Both the position numbers and the translations under genes were made by a program. From JAJPJQ01 sp036522615 (GTDB lineage: Bacteria; Desulfobacterota; Binatia; UBA9968), in the NCBI GenBank assembly GCA_036522615.1, contig DATDFN010000162.1, positions 1 through 18,144 on the forward strand: a DNA stretch of 18,144 nucleotides. Reading direction: 5' to 3'. Positions within the stretch are counted from its first letter, which is position 1. Every line of letters starts with the position of its first letter. A model generated the notes under the pieces. The model was not told the origin of the DNA. It did not search any database and saw nothing but the letters and a program-made list of their open reading frames with translations. Shown piece by piece: positions 1 through 5,559 of this stretch.

Positions 1-270
1 GATCTCCGGCGAGGGCGGATTGAGCAGCACGAGCCCGTCGAAGCGGTCGATGAAGATGTAGACGTCGCCGTTGTTCCACTTCTTGTCTTTTCTGAGCTCG
101 GGAAAGGCGTCCTTGCCTTTCTGCTCGACGAGCTTCACGGCATCGTTCACGAGCGCGACGATCTTTTTGCCGTCCGGCGAGTTTTGCGGCGCATCGGCGG
201 CGCCGGCCGCGTGCGCGGCGAAGGCAAAGGTAACGGCGATGAACAGTGCGAATAAATATCTACGCGTCAT
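1..270 (-). CDS. Exported single-Cache (sCache_2-like) sensor protein, 3' end beyond window
   Basis: Reading leftward from an ATG at 270, 90 codons are open to the window edge. A good Shine-Dalgarno (GGAGGG) lies about six bases before the start. The product begins with a signal peptide (MTRRYLFALFIAVTF... ending near AAGAADA) and then matches the upstream neighbour almost residue for residue: KKIVALVNDAVKLVEQKGKD, LRKDKKW, then FDGLVLLNPPSPEI. The RKDKKW...NPPSPE signature is typical of stand-alone periplasmic single-Cache domains, which bind small ligands. The rest of the ligand pocket lies outside the window. It is a tandem duplicate of the gene ending at 331, separated by 60 bases, and is probably cotranscribed with it. 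No transmembrane or signalling domain is visible, so it is likely a soluble binding protein. Assignment to the Cache superfamily is from remembered family motifs; the ligand is unknown. Confidence 0.85.
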   Translation of the reverse strand, partial: MTRRYLFALFIAVTFAFAAHAAGAADAPQNSPDGKKIVALVNDAVKLVEQKGKDAFPELRKDKKWNNGDVYIFIDRFDGLVLLNPPSPEI

Positions 271-330
271 GGGAGTCCCTCCAAAGGAAATTCGGATCGC
301 TTCTAGAGTCCTGAGTTTTTGGCCGCCGGG

Positions 331-828
331 CTAATCCGCGTAGATGCCGGCGCCGACGACGACGTCTTCGCCGCTCGCGAGCTTCGCCTTTTTCACGTAG
401 CTGATTTTCTTGGACGGCCGCTTCTCGCCCGGCTTGGGCCAGTAATAATCGACCCAGCCCGAGCCTTTGCTTTTCGCGGTAGCGATGAAGTCGCGGGGCA
501 CGAACTTGCCCTTGCTATCTTTCTGGTCCAAGCGGTTGGTGCCTTCGATCTCGGGCGACGGCGGATTGACATAAAGGACTCCGTCGAAGCCGAGGACGAA
601 GACATAGGTCGTGCCATTGACCCACTTCTTGTCCTTGCGAAACTCGGCGTAGGCGTCCTTGCCCTTCTCTTCGAGGAGTTTGGCCGCCTGATCGACGAGT
701 GCCACGATCTTTTTCGCTTCCGGCGAGTAGTGCACCTTACTGTCTACCGCATTCGCGGCACCGGCCGCGCGCGCGGCAAGGGCAAATATGATTGCGACGA
801 ATATAGCGATGAGATTTCTCCGCGTCAT
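331..828 (-). CDS. Exported single-Cache (sCache_2-like) domain protein
   Basis: A 165-residue protein. The ATG at 828 is chosen because GGAGGG sits just before it and a signal peptide follows (MTRRNLIAIFVAIIF...AAGAANA); longer open reading further upstream only shadows the divergent amidohydrolase. The mature part carries AKKIVALVDQAAKLLEEKGK, FRKDKKW, FDGVLYVNPPSPEIEGTN, GSGWVDYYWPKPGEKRPSKK and a closing VVVGAGIY. This is the typical layout of a short single-Cache domain of about 130 residues that binds small ligands outside the cytoplasm. No transmembrane helix or output domain follows, so it is probably a free periplasmic protein rather than a chemoreceptor. It is followed 60 bases downstream by a close copy running off the window. 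The ligand and partner are unknown. Confidence 0.88.
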   Translation of the reverse strand: MTRRNLIAIFVAIIFALAARAAGAANAVDSKVHYSPEAKKIVALVDQAAKLLEEKGKDAYAEFRKDKKWVNGTTYVFVLGFDGVLYVNPPSPEIEGTNRLDQKDSKGKFVPRDFIATAKSKGSGWVDYYWPKPGEKRPSKKISYVKKAKLASGEDVVVGAGIYAD

Positions 829-957
829 ATGGCCCTCCGATGACCGAAACGATGGCGCGTGTTTACCATTACTCCCGCGCGTGCGCAAACGGAGCGCCCG
901 GCGCGAAGCCGGCGGCGGTCTTGATTCCGGACTCCGCATGAGGTCTTCTATGACCGC

Positions 958-2016
958 GTGCCGCGCTTGATACAAAAGATCGCGCGCCTCGCCGCGCTGG
1001 CGCTTCTCCTGCTCGCCGGGCCCGCGTCCGCGGAGCCGCCCGCCATTATCGACACGCACTCGCATATCTCGAACGACGCGCGCGCGTCGCGCGGCGGCCC
1101 GGACTTCCGCAGAGCGCTCGACGGCGCGATCGGCCGCATGGAACGCGCCGGCATCCGCCGCGGGATCGTCATGCCGCCGCCGATGGAGTCGGGCCGCTCG
1201 ACGTACGAGATCGAGTCCTACCGCTTCGCCAAAGAAGCGTACGCCGGCCGGATTCTCCCCGGCGGTGGCGGCGGCAGTCTCAACGGCATGCTCCAGTCGG
1301 CCGCGCCCGACGCCGTGACCGAGGATAAGAAAAAGGCGTTTCGCGCGCGCGCCGAGGAGATCGTCGCTGCCGGCGCGGTGGTCTTCGGGGAGATCGCGCT
1401 GCATCACATGTCGCTCGCGCTGATGGGGCCGAACCATCCCTACGAGTCGACGCCGGGAGACCATCCGCTCCTGCTGCTGCTCGCCGACATCGCCGCCGAG
1501 AAGAACCTCCCGATCGACGTCCACCTCGACGCCGTGCCCGAGAACATGGAGCTGCCGGGCCGCGCGATCTTCAATCGCGGCAATCCCTCGACGCTGAAGG
1601 AGAACCTCGCCGCCTTCGAGCGCCTGCTCGCGCACAACCGCGGCGCGCGCATCGTCTGGGCGCACGCCGGCAGCGATCCGCTCGCCACGCGCACCGTCGC
1701 GCTCCAGCGCGGTCTGCTCGCGCGTCACCCGAACCTCTTCATGAGCCTGCGCCTGAACGCGGGCGGGCCGCCGCCGGTCGCGGCGCTCGACGCCGACAAG
1801 CGCCTCAAGCCCTTCTGGCTCGCGCTGCTCGAGGAGTTTCCCGACCGCTTCGTGATTGGGAGCGATTATTTCCACGCGCCGTCCGGCGCCGTGGAGCGCG
1901 GCCCGGACGCGGCGTCGCTGGGAAATTACCGCGCGGCGCTCGCGCAGATGCCGCCCGAGCTCGCCGAGGCGATCGCGCACCGCAACGCCGAGCGGATTTA
2001 TCGAATAGGGAATTGA
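958..2016 (+). CDS. Exported metal-dependent amidohydrolase (Amidohydro_2-like TIM barrel)
   Basis: A 352-residue protein starting at a GTG, which puts a clear signal peptide first (LAALALLLLAGPASA, cleavage near residue 25). Amidohydrolase-superfamily metal ligands follow in the expected order: DTHSH (H34, H36), GE at E145 on a middle strand, VHLD (H189), WAHAG (H236) and IGSDYF (D303). The C-terminal RNAERIYRI matches the usual NA..iY ending of the family. Such enzymes hydrolyse or decarboxylate small carboxylic or lactone substrates. This one acts outside the cytoplasm, which is less common. A Gly-rich loop (PGGGGGSLNG, 101-110) follows the residues where substrate loops often lie. The substrate cannot be read from the sequence. 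It is divergent from the sCache genes. The ribosome site is weak (GAGG about 15 bases upstream), and a TTG at 967 is an alternative start. Confidence 0.88.
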   Translation: MPRLIQKIARLAALALLLLAGPASAEPPAIIDTHSHISNDARASRGGPDFRRALDGAIGRMERAGIRRGIVMPPPMESGRSTYEIESYRFAKEAYAGRILPGGGGGSLNGMLQSAAPDAVTEDKKKAFRARAEEIVAAGAVVFGEIALHHMSLALMGPNHPYESTPGDHPLLLLLADIAAEKNLPIDVHLDAVPENMELPGRAIFNRGNPSTLKENLAAFERLLAHNRGARIVWAHAGSDPLATRTVALQRGLLARHPNLFMSLRLNAGGPPPVAALDADKRLKPFWLALLEEFPDRFVIGSDYFHAPSGAVERGPDAASLGNYRAALAQMPPELAEAIAHRNAERIYRIGN

Positions 2017-2045
2017 TTCCCGCGCGCGCGGGGGACCGGAGCCGC

Positions 2046-2129
2046 TTAAACCTTCCCGTGCTTCTCGTTGAACTCTTCCCGCGTCATGGCGAGCAGCATG
2101 ATGCCATCGATGAAGCCCACGGCGGCGGG
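2046..2129 (-). pseudogene. Remnant of a TM2-domain gene (C-terminal end only)
   Basis: Read on the minus strand, about 27 codons end in a TAA at 2046-2048 and give PAAVGFIDGIMLLAM followed by TREEFNEKHGKV. This matches the C-terminal end of the intact TM2 protein at 6254-6637 (PAVVGFIEGILLLAM, TQEEFNEKYG) with only a few conservative changes, and the DNA is also very similar. Immediately upstream in the same frame the similarity ends and a stop codon occurs near 2160, so no start codon, zinc ribbon or first membrane helix remains. This is a truncated duplicate, not a working gene. Confidence 0.75.
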
Positions 2130-2206
2130 CGCCTCATCAAATCCTTCGATCGGTATGATTTAAATATTCGATGGCCATTTTCCGCGCCCCGCGAACTATT
2201 TTCCCC

Positions 2207-2227
2207 CTCCCCTTCCCGGACGGGGAG
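2207..2227. repeat. GC-rich interspersed palindrome (CTCCCC...GGGGAG)
   Basis: CTCCCC at 2207-2212 pairs with GGGGAG at 2222-2227 across a 9-base loop. It is embedded in a pyrimidine-rich stretch (TTTTCCCCCTCCCC) before the small gene at 2246. A second element with the same arms lies at 6911-6927, also just before a start codon. It resembles the CTCCCC/GGGGAG intergenic palindromes seen in many high-GC genomes. Function is unknown. Confidence 0.4.
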
Positions 2228-2245
2228 TTTCCTGTACACTGAGGG

Positions 2246-2560
2246 ATGGCAAAAATCTGGTTTGTGAAGGAAACGACTTTTCCGATGCGCGGCCACAAGC
2301 AGGCGGACCGGAGCGTCGACTGGTGCGTGGAGCGTCTGGGCCTCGCGCCGCGGCAGCTCGTGCAAGCGGCGCTGGTGATCGGCGGCGCCGACCTCTCGGG
2401 CTTCGCCGCCGGCTGCGACCGCGTCGTCGTGAGCATCGGCCGGGAAGACGAAGAGCCCGGCGCGGCGGAGTGGCCGCGCGGCAGTTATCTCCTCGCGATC
2501 ACGCCCGACGAGGCGCGCAAGGCGCTCGGCGACGCGCCGCCGGCGACCGAGCCGGCCTAA
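2246..2560 (+). CDS. Small hypothetical protein
   Basis: A 104-residue cytoplasmic protein with no signal peptide or membrane segment and no motif that I recognise. The start ATG follows GAGGG directly, which is a close but usable ribosome site. A TACACT hexamer at 2235-2240 could act as a -10 box and would make the message nearly leaderless. The sequence is a balanced, protein-like mix: a Lys/Arg-rich N-terminus (MAKIWFVKETTF, RGHKQADRS), a hydrophobic middle (ALVIGGADLSGFAAG), then an acidic stretch (GREDEEPGAAE), ending in a Pro/Ala tail. Codon use matches its neighbours. It converges on rpoZ, from which it is separated by 87 bases. No function can be assigned. Confidence 0.6.
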   Translation: MAKIWFVKETTFPMRGHKQADRSVDWCVERLGLAPRQLVQAALVIGGADLSGFAAGCDRVVVSIGREDEEPGAAEWPRGSYLLAITPDEARKALGDAPPATEPA

Positions 2561-2566
2561 CCAAGA

Positions 2567-2588
2567 CGCGCGGGTTTGCGCCCGCGAG
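2567..2588. terminator. Possible hairpin between convergent genes
   Basis: CGCGGG (2569-2574) pairs with CCCGCG (2581-2586) around a TTTGCG loop, shortly after the stop of the small gene at 2560 and downstream of rpoZ on the other strand. No clean T-run follows on either strand (only AAAAATTTT about 10 bases on), so if it terminates, it does so inefficiently or with Rho. Confidence 0.25.
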
Positions 2589-2647
2589 CAGCGAAAAATT
2601 TTCGTGGATAGCCCCGCCGCTGTCGCGGGCGGGAGAGACTTACAAGC

Positions 2648-2875
2648 TTAGCGCCGCGCGGGAAGCGCGGGCGCCGCCGGAACGTCGGGCTTCGCCGCCC
2701 AACGGACTTTGCCCGCCGCGATCTCGCGCAGCGCCTTGACGATGTCGCGGTTGTCGGTCACGACGAGGGGCGTGGCGCCTTTGAGAAGCTGCTTCGCCCG
2801 TTTGGTGGCGAGGTGGACGAGCTCGAAGCGGCTGGAGACGCCGCCGAGGCAATCTTCGATCGTTATTCTAGCCAT
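2648..2875 (-). CDS. rpoZ: DNA-directed RNA polymerase omega subunit
   Basis: A 75-residue protein beginning MARITIEDCL, the hallmark N-terminus of the omega subunit, then RFELVHLATKRAKQL (the helix that grips the beta' subunit) and TDNRDIVKALREIAAGKV, all in the standard positions. Omega helps beta' fold and join the core polymerase and takes part in the ppGpp response in many proteobacteria. The C-terminal tail after residue 60 (AAKPDVPAAPALPARR) is Ala/Pro-rich and shorter than in E. coli (91 residues), as is usual in many non-enteric bacteria. The usual neighbours gmk and spoT are not adjacent; the gene stands alone on this strand. The ribosome site before the ATG at 2875 is weak. An AT-rich patch at 2917-2945 upstream may hold its promoter. 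Confidence 0.93.
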   Translation of the reverse strand: MARITIEDCLGGVSSRFELVHLATKRAKQLLKGATPLVVTDNRDIVKALREIAAGKVRWAAKPDVPAAPALPARR

Positions 2876-3090
2876 GGCCCACGGTACGCCTCGCGGCGCG
2901 GGAACACAACGACAATCTGATATATTTTTTGCGCCTCATTTATCCGTGTTTATGACTTCAGGAAGGCCGCGGGGCGGAAAAATCAGTTCGACCTTTTCCG
3001 CTCGCGGATCTTGCCGCCGGGAAGATTGTTCGGCGTTTTATCTTGGACGATGGGCGTGCGATGGCCGAGCGGTATCGCGCCTTTTTCGCC

Positions 3091-3717
3091 TCACCCGCAG
3101 CAGCGTTTGTATTTCTTGCCGCTGCCGCAGGGACAGGGGTCGGTGCGCTCGGGCGCCGCGCTTGCGCTCTCGCCGGCCGGTAAAAGTCCGAAGCCCGGAT
3201 GGCCGGAAGGGACGTCGTAGTCCAAGGCGGCGTAGCAATTCAGATCGTGGATCGCCTCGGCCCGCGATCCGGCCCTTTGGTCTTTTTTGCCCCCGCTATG
3301 ACCCGCCCTGGCGTCGAGCCAGTGAACGGCTTCATGGAGCACCGCGACGCAGAGCTCCGTCTCATTTTCCCATAGGCTCGAATGCCGGTGCAGAATGGTG
3401 ATCGGATTCGCCGGCTCGCCCGTCGCGGCAAAAGGGCCGACGCCCTCCGCATCGGTCTCGACGTATCCGGTTCCCCGCACGGCCACCGCGAACATCTCTT
3501 TGTCCAGACCGAATTCGTTGGGCTCTTTAAGCCGGCGATAGGCGGTGTGCACCGCCGCGATTAACTTTTCTCTGCGCTCCGCTGCGAGCGGACGCATGGT
3601 GATTTCTATCTCCCGCCCGTGCACGTCGAGGATCCGCGCGGAGCCGACGCCGAGGCCGAACGGAAAACGAACCGTTCGTAATTCGAAGTCGCCCAAGGCG
3701 CAATGATCGGTATCCAT
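3091..3717 (-). CDS. HEXXH (putative zincin) protein with C-terminal SEC-C zinc motif
   Basis: A 208-residue protein from the ATG at 3717; a TTG at 3780 would add 21 residues but would overlap the upstream gene. The N-terminal half has no recognised domain. Residues 122-135 read LCVAVLHEAVHWLD, a hydrophobic helix carrying HEAVH (H128, E129, H132), which fits the HEXXH zinc protease consensus. About 22-30 residues later comes RAEAIHDLNCYAAL, which resembles the A..NADxY segment of aspzincins (M35/lysine-specific endopeptidase group). In that reading Asn160 would replace the Asp ligand, so activity is uncertain. The C-terminus PCPCGSGKKYKRCC (194-207) is a textbook SEC-C motif (CxC...CC), found in SecA and as an accessory zinc tail on many proteins. 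It is the last of a minus-strand run of small genes. The function is unknown; metalloprotease is a hypothesis. Confidence 0.78.
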   Translation of the reverse strand: MDTDHCALGDFELRTVRFPFGLGVGSARILDVHGREIEITMRPLAAERREKLIAAVHTAYRRLKEPNEFGLDKEMFAVAVRGTGYVETDAEGVGPFAATGEPANPITILHRHSSLWENETELCVAVLHEAVHWLDARAGHSGGKKDQRAGSRAEAIHDLNCYAALDYDVPSGHPGFGLLPAGESASAAPERTDPCPCGSGKKYKRCCG

Positions 3718-3752
3718 ATCCACGGTTTCTTTCGCGCTCTTTGCCGAGATCA

Positions 3753-4037
3753 CTACTGGTCCGAATGGCTTCTCAGCCAAAGCATTTTTATTTCAGCCAC
3801 GACGACGACGATGCCCGAGGCGAGCAGCATCGCCGCAACCAACATGGGCAGGAACGCGGCACTGCTTGGATTGTGCATCGTTATGTCCGGAAAAGCAAAA
3901 ACGGCCGTTCCGAGAACGGCGAGGGCAAGACCGAGCAGCATCTTTCGAGTGAGATACGTTGGATTTCTTTCTACAGCTCGATTAATGGGCGCACGGAGGT
4001 TTTCCCAGATGCGGCCCAAAGGATTTTCTTCTTTCAA
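3753..4037 (-). CDS. Two-helix membrane protein, C-terminal part of an apparently frameshifted gene
   Basis: This frame gives a basic amphipathic stretch (NPLGRIWENLRAPINRAVER, then NPTYLTRK) and two hydrophobic helices, MLLGLALAVLGTAVFAF and FLPMLVAAMLLASGIVVVV, ending in a basic tail. The juxtamembrane sequence looks truly coded up to about 4027. At that point the neighbouring frame (3982-4227) stops looking protein-like. Dropping one A from the AAAA run (4024-4027 on the + strand) would join the two frames into one protein of about 157 residues (…LLREGFFERR–NPLGRIWENL…). If it is translated separately, the ATG at 3941 (62 residues) or the TTG at 4037 are the candidate starts. The function is unknown. 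Confidence 0.55.
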   Translation of the reverse strand: MKEENPLGRIWENLRAPINRAVERNPTYLTRKMLLGLALAVLGTAVFAFPDITMHNPSSAAFLPMLVAAMLLASGIVVVVAEIKMLWLRSHSDQ

Positions 4038-4227
4038 AGAATCCCTCGCGCAGCAGCTCGACAAAAGCGCGACGGGTGATCTGATAGGCATCTTGGCCAT
4101 TGTCGGAGTATTGAAAGGCCAGATCGCTGGCGATGGTCAGGAGCTTCCTGAGGGCGGCGTCGGCAATCTCGCCATGGGGGCTTGCTTTCATTCGGTTCAA
4201 CGAAGTTCTGACGGCCGCCGATTGCAC
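3982..4227 (-). CDS. Small helical protein, N-terminal part of an apparently frameshifted gene
   Basis: An 81-codon frame from a GTG at 4227, with AAGG about nine bases before it inside a tandemly duplicated 14-mer; an ATG at 4191 is an alternative. Residues 18-64 (EIADAALRKLLTIASDL, then AYQITRRAFVELLREGFF) look like a real amphipathic helical domain. The last 17 residues (ERRKSFGPHLGKPPCAH) look out of frame. The adjacent frame continues smoothly into a membrane domain, so the two are probably one gene interrupted by a single-base indel at an A-run, either a true mutation or a sequencing error. It begins 24 bases after the zinc-ribbon gene and probably shares its transcript. I recognise no family. 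Confidence 0.5.
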   Translation of the reverse strand: MQSAAVRTSLNRMKASPHGEIADAALRKLLTIASDLAFQYSDNGQDAYQITRRAFVELLREGFFERRKSFGPHLGKPPCAH

Positions 4228-4254
4228 GCGATCTACCTTACGCGATCTACCTTA
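4227..4254. repeat. Perfect 14-bp tandem duplication spanning a gene junction
   Basis: CGCGATCTACCTTA occurs twice back to back (4227-4240 and 4241-4254). On the minus strand the upstream copy contains the TAA stop of the zinc-ribbon gene. The second copy supplies AAGG as ribosome site for the GTG start at 4227, so the duplication alters the spacing between the two genes. Confidence 0.85.
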
Positions 4255-4395
4255 AAGAATGAACGGGCGGGGGTTTTGCGCGCGATAGCCGATGATCTTG
4301 TGGCGGCGGTCGCCGGCGCGCTCGCGTTCGGTCAAGAGTAATTCGAAAGCGCTCTCACACTCCTGGCATCTGAAAGTCCACGTCCCCGTATCCAT
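4252..4395 (-). CDS. Small zinc-ribbon-derived protein, internally deleted copy
   Basis: A 47-residue protein from the ATG at 4395: MDTGTWTFRCQECESAFELL, a short acidic/basic linker, then RHKIIGYRAQNPRPFIL. It is a clear paralogue of the 74-residue protein at 7378-7602 (MDTGIWTFRCRSC...WHKIIGYR...), sharing both ends. It lacks about 26 residues in the middle that in the paralogue carry the second cysteine pair (CPKC). Only the first CxxC (C10, C13) remains, so it cannot form the four-cysteine zinc site by itself. It might dimerise around a shared metal, or be a decaying copy. The frame is intact and ends cleanly, so the deletion was in phase. It leads the minus-strand run of small genes down to 3091. 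Longer open reading upstream of the ATG has no similarity to the paralogue. Confidence 0.7.
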   Translation of the reverse strand: MDTGTWTFRCQECESAFELLLTERERAGDRRHKIIGYRAQNPRPFIL

Positions 4396-4403
4396 GTCTG
4401 CCC

Positions 4404-4432
4404 AGTATGGGCGCGCAGGGATCGATAAACAA
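4404..4432 (-). promoter_or_regulatory. Candidate sigma-70-type promoter, nearly leaderless
   Basis: On the minus strand TTGTTT (4427-4432) and CATACT (4404-4409) are 17 bases apart, just before the ATG at 4395; transcription would start almost at the start codon. It lies beside an AT-rich island (about 4430-4470) that stands out in this GC-rich DNA. The -35 box is poor. Confidence 0.3.
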
Positions 4433-4492
4433 TACTTTTTCGATAATATAATTAATCGCGCACGATATCGGCTGCTTAGCGCGATTCCCGGC

Positions 4493-4528
4493 AAAAAAAA
4501 GGGGGCAAACCGACGGTTGCCCCCTTTT
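4493..4528 (-). terminator. Rho-independent terminator of the RRM gene
   Basis: On the minus strand GGGGGCAA and TTGCCCCC arms (4517-4524 and 4501-4508) form a strong stem, extended by the CC/GG pair inside and AAAA/TTTT outside, and are followed by eight T's. It lies about 20 bases after the RRM stop at 4548. On the plus strand only four T's follow, so it works mainly leftward. Confidence 0.9.
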
Positions 4529-4547
4529 GCGTTTTAGCGCTCGGGAT

Positions 4548-4868
4548 TTACCAGCGCGCGCCGCCGTTGCGGCCCCGGCCTCCGCCGTTGCCGTCGCGGC
4601 TGCCGCCGCCGTCGCGGCGCTCCATCGGCTTCGCCTCGTTGACGACCAGCGTGCGGCCGTCGAGCTGCGTGCCGTTGAGCGCGTCGATCGCGCTCTGCGC
4701 CTCGGCGCTCGAGCTCATCTCGACGAAGCCGAAGCCGCGCGATTGCCCGGTGAATTTATCGGCAATCAAGCGCGCCGATGCGACGGTGCCGTGCGGCGCG
4801 AAGACTTCCTCGAGCCGCCCTTCGGTCACCGAATAAGGCAGCCCGCCTACGTATAGTTTATTACCCAT
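4548..4868 (-). CDS. Glycine-rich RRM RNA-binding protein
   Basis: A 106-residue protein with one complete RNA recognition motif. RNP2 is KLYVGGLPY (residues 4-12) and RNP1 is RGFGFVEM (44-51), with the usual LEEVFAPHG and AIDALNGTQLDGR helical segments between and after. The tail after residue 83 is Arg/Gly-rich (RDGGGSRDGNGGGRGRNGG). This is the layout of the short bacterial Rbp proteins, best known in cyanobacteria and proteobacteria, several of which are cold-induced and bind single-stranded RNA as chaperones. The RNP aromatic residues are present, so RNA binding is expected. The ATG follows a very strong ribosome site (AGGAGGAG). The gene stands alone, with its own terminator at 4493-4528 and a long upstream region holding two candidate promoters, which would fit 5'-leader control. 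That control is an inference. Confidence 0.93.
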   Translation of the reverse strand: MGNKLYVGGLPYSVTEGRLEEVFAPHGTVASARLIADKFTGQSRGFGFVEMSSSAEAQSAIDALNGTQLDGRTLVVNEAKPMERRDGGGSRDGNGGGRGRNGGARW

Positions 4869-4919
4869 GTTCTCCTCCTATAGAAGAAACTGTTGATGTC
4901 TTTGACCCTGGAAGCTTAA

Positions 4920-4948
4920 GCTAAATGGAGCAGAACAGGGAGTGTAAA
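4920..4948 (-). promoter_or_regulatory. Candidate proximal promoter of the RRM gene
   Basis: On the minus strand TTTACA (4943-4948) is 17 bases from TTTAGC (4920-4925), giving a leader of about 45 bases before the RRM start. The -35 box is good and the -10 is weak. Confidence 0.3.
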
Positions 4949-5002
4949 GGCCGCGCTCTGGTCGGTTACCGTTTAGGCAAATTCGCAAGGGAGAGACTGA
5001 CG

Positions 5003-5038
5003 AGACCTCGGTTCAGTGGATTCCGTTTCAGGAGGTCT
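5003..5038. other. 7-bp inverted repeat in the RRM upstream region
   Basis: AGACCTC (5003-5009) pairs with GAGGTCT (5032-5038) across a 22-base loop. It lies between the two candidate RRM promoters, so it would be in the leader of a message started at the distal one. On the plus strand TTTT overlaps its end, but no plus-strand gene precedes it. Its role is unknown. Confidence 0.35.
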
Positions 5039-5058
5039 TTTACTGAAGTGGATGACTC

Positions 5059-5087
5059 ACCGTACGGGCTTTCGCGCGCGTTGTCAA
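5059..5087 (-). promoter_or_regulatory. Candidate distal promoter of the RRM gene
   Basis: On the minus strand a perfect TTGACA (5082-5087) is followed after 17 bases by TACGGT (5059-5064). Transcripts would carry a leader of about 180 bases before the RRM start, including the inverted repeat at 5003-5038. The -10 box is poor. Confidence 0.35.
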
Positions 5088-5115
5088 CCGCGCGGCGAAA
5101 ATAATTCGGCGCGCT

Positions 5116-5559
5116 TTATTTTCGCGTGAGCCGCGGCGCGCCGCCGCCGAGCCATTTCGGCGGCGATGCCGGAGCGCGCCGTGCGGGATGCTTTGCTTTC
5201 TTTTTCGGCGCGGCGGCGACGCGCATCTTCATCCCTTCGGCAAGCCGGCTGCGAATCTCGCCGGCGTCGAGATCGAGCGCCTCGCAGAGCGAGAGGAACG
5301 AGAAGACCGTTCGAGACCGATCGCGGAAAAACCACCGCTCGGCATCCGCCGCAAGCTCGGGGTCTTTCGCTTCATAAATACAGGCGAAAGCGTCTTCGAG
5401 TACGGCGCAGAGAAGCGCCGTCTCGGGACCGGCGACGACCGGGCGCTCCCCCGAATCGAAAAACGGCGCCGGCGGCCTCGCCTTGAGCGGCTGGAGCCAG
5501 GAATGGCGGGCGGCGCGCGCCGGCTTGGACGCGCCGCGACGGCGTTTCCGCCGCCTCAT
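5116..5559 (-). CDS. Conserved-looking hypothetical protein coupled to CarD-like gene
   Basis: A 147-residue, strongly basic protein. The ends are low-complexity Arg/Lys/Ala/Pro (MRRRKRRRGASK..., ...AAPKKKAKHPARRAPAS). The core, about residues 44-108, looks folded: ETALLCAVLEDAFACIYEA, then ERWFFRDRSRTVFSFLSLCEALDLDAGEIRSRL. I recall proteins of uncultured deltaproteobacterial-type lineages with this alpha-helical WF..D......FSF...CEALGLD pattern, but no named domain; the last part resembles a small helix-turn-helix. Its ATG overlaps the stop of the CarD-like gene (ATGA), so the two are translated together and probably act in the same process. The basic tails would suit nucleic-acid binding. 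No function is assigned. Confidence 0.72.
   Translation of the reverse strand: MRRRKRRRGASKPARAARHSWLQPLKARPPAPFFDSGERPVVAGPETALLCAVLEDAFACIYEAKDPELAADAERWFFRDRSRTVFSFLSLCEALDLDAGEIRSRLAEGMKMRVAAAPKKKAKHPARRAPASPPKWLGGGAPRLTRK

Noticed and set aside
829..1980. Long upstream extension of the second sCache gene on the minus strand
   Set aside because: It is Arg-rich and opposite the amidohydrolase. The ATG at 828 has a ribosome site and gives a signal peptide.
3011..3220. Plus-strand frames opposite the SEC-C protein
   Set aside because: They lack ribosome sites and motifs; the SEC-C reading on the minus strand is unmistakable.
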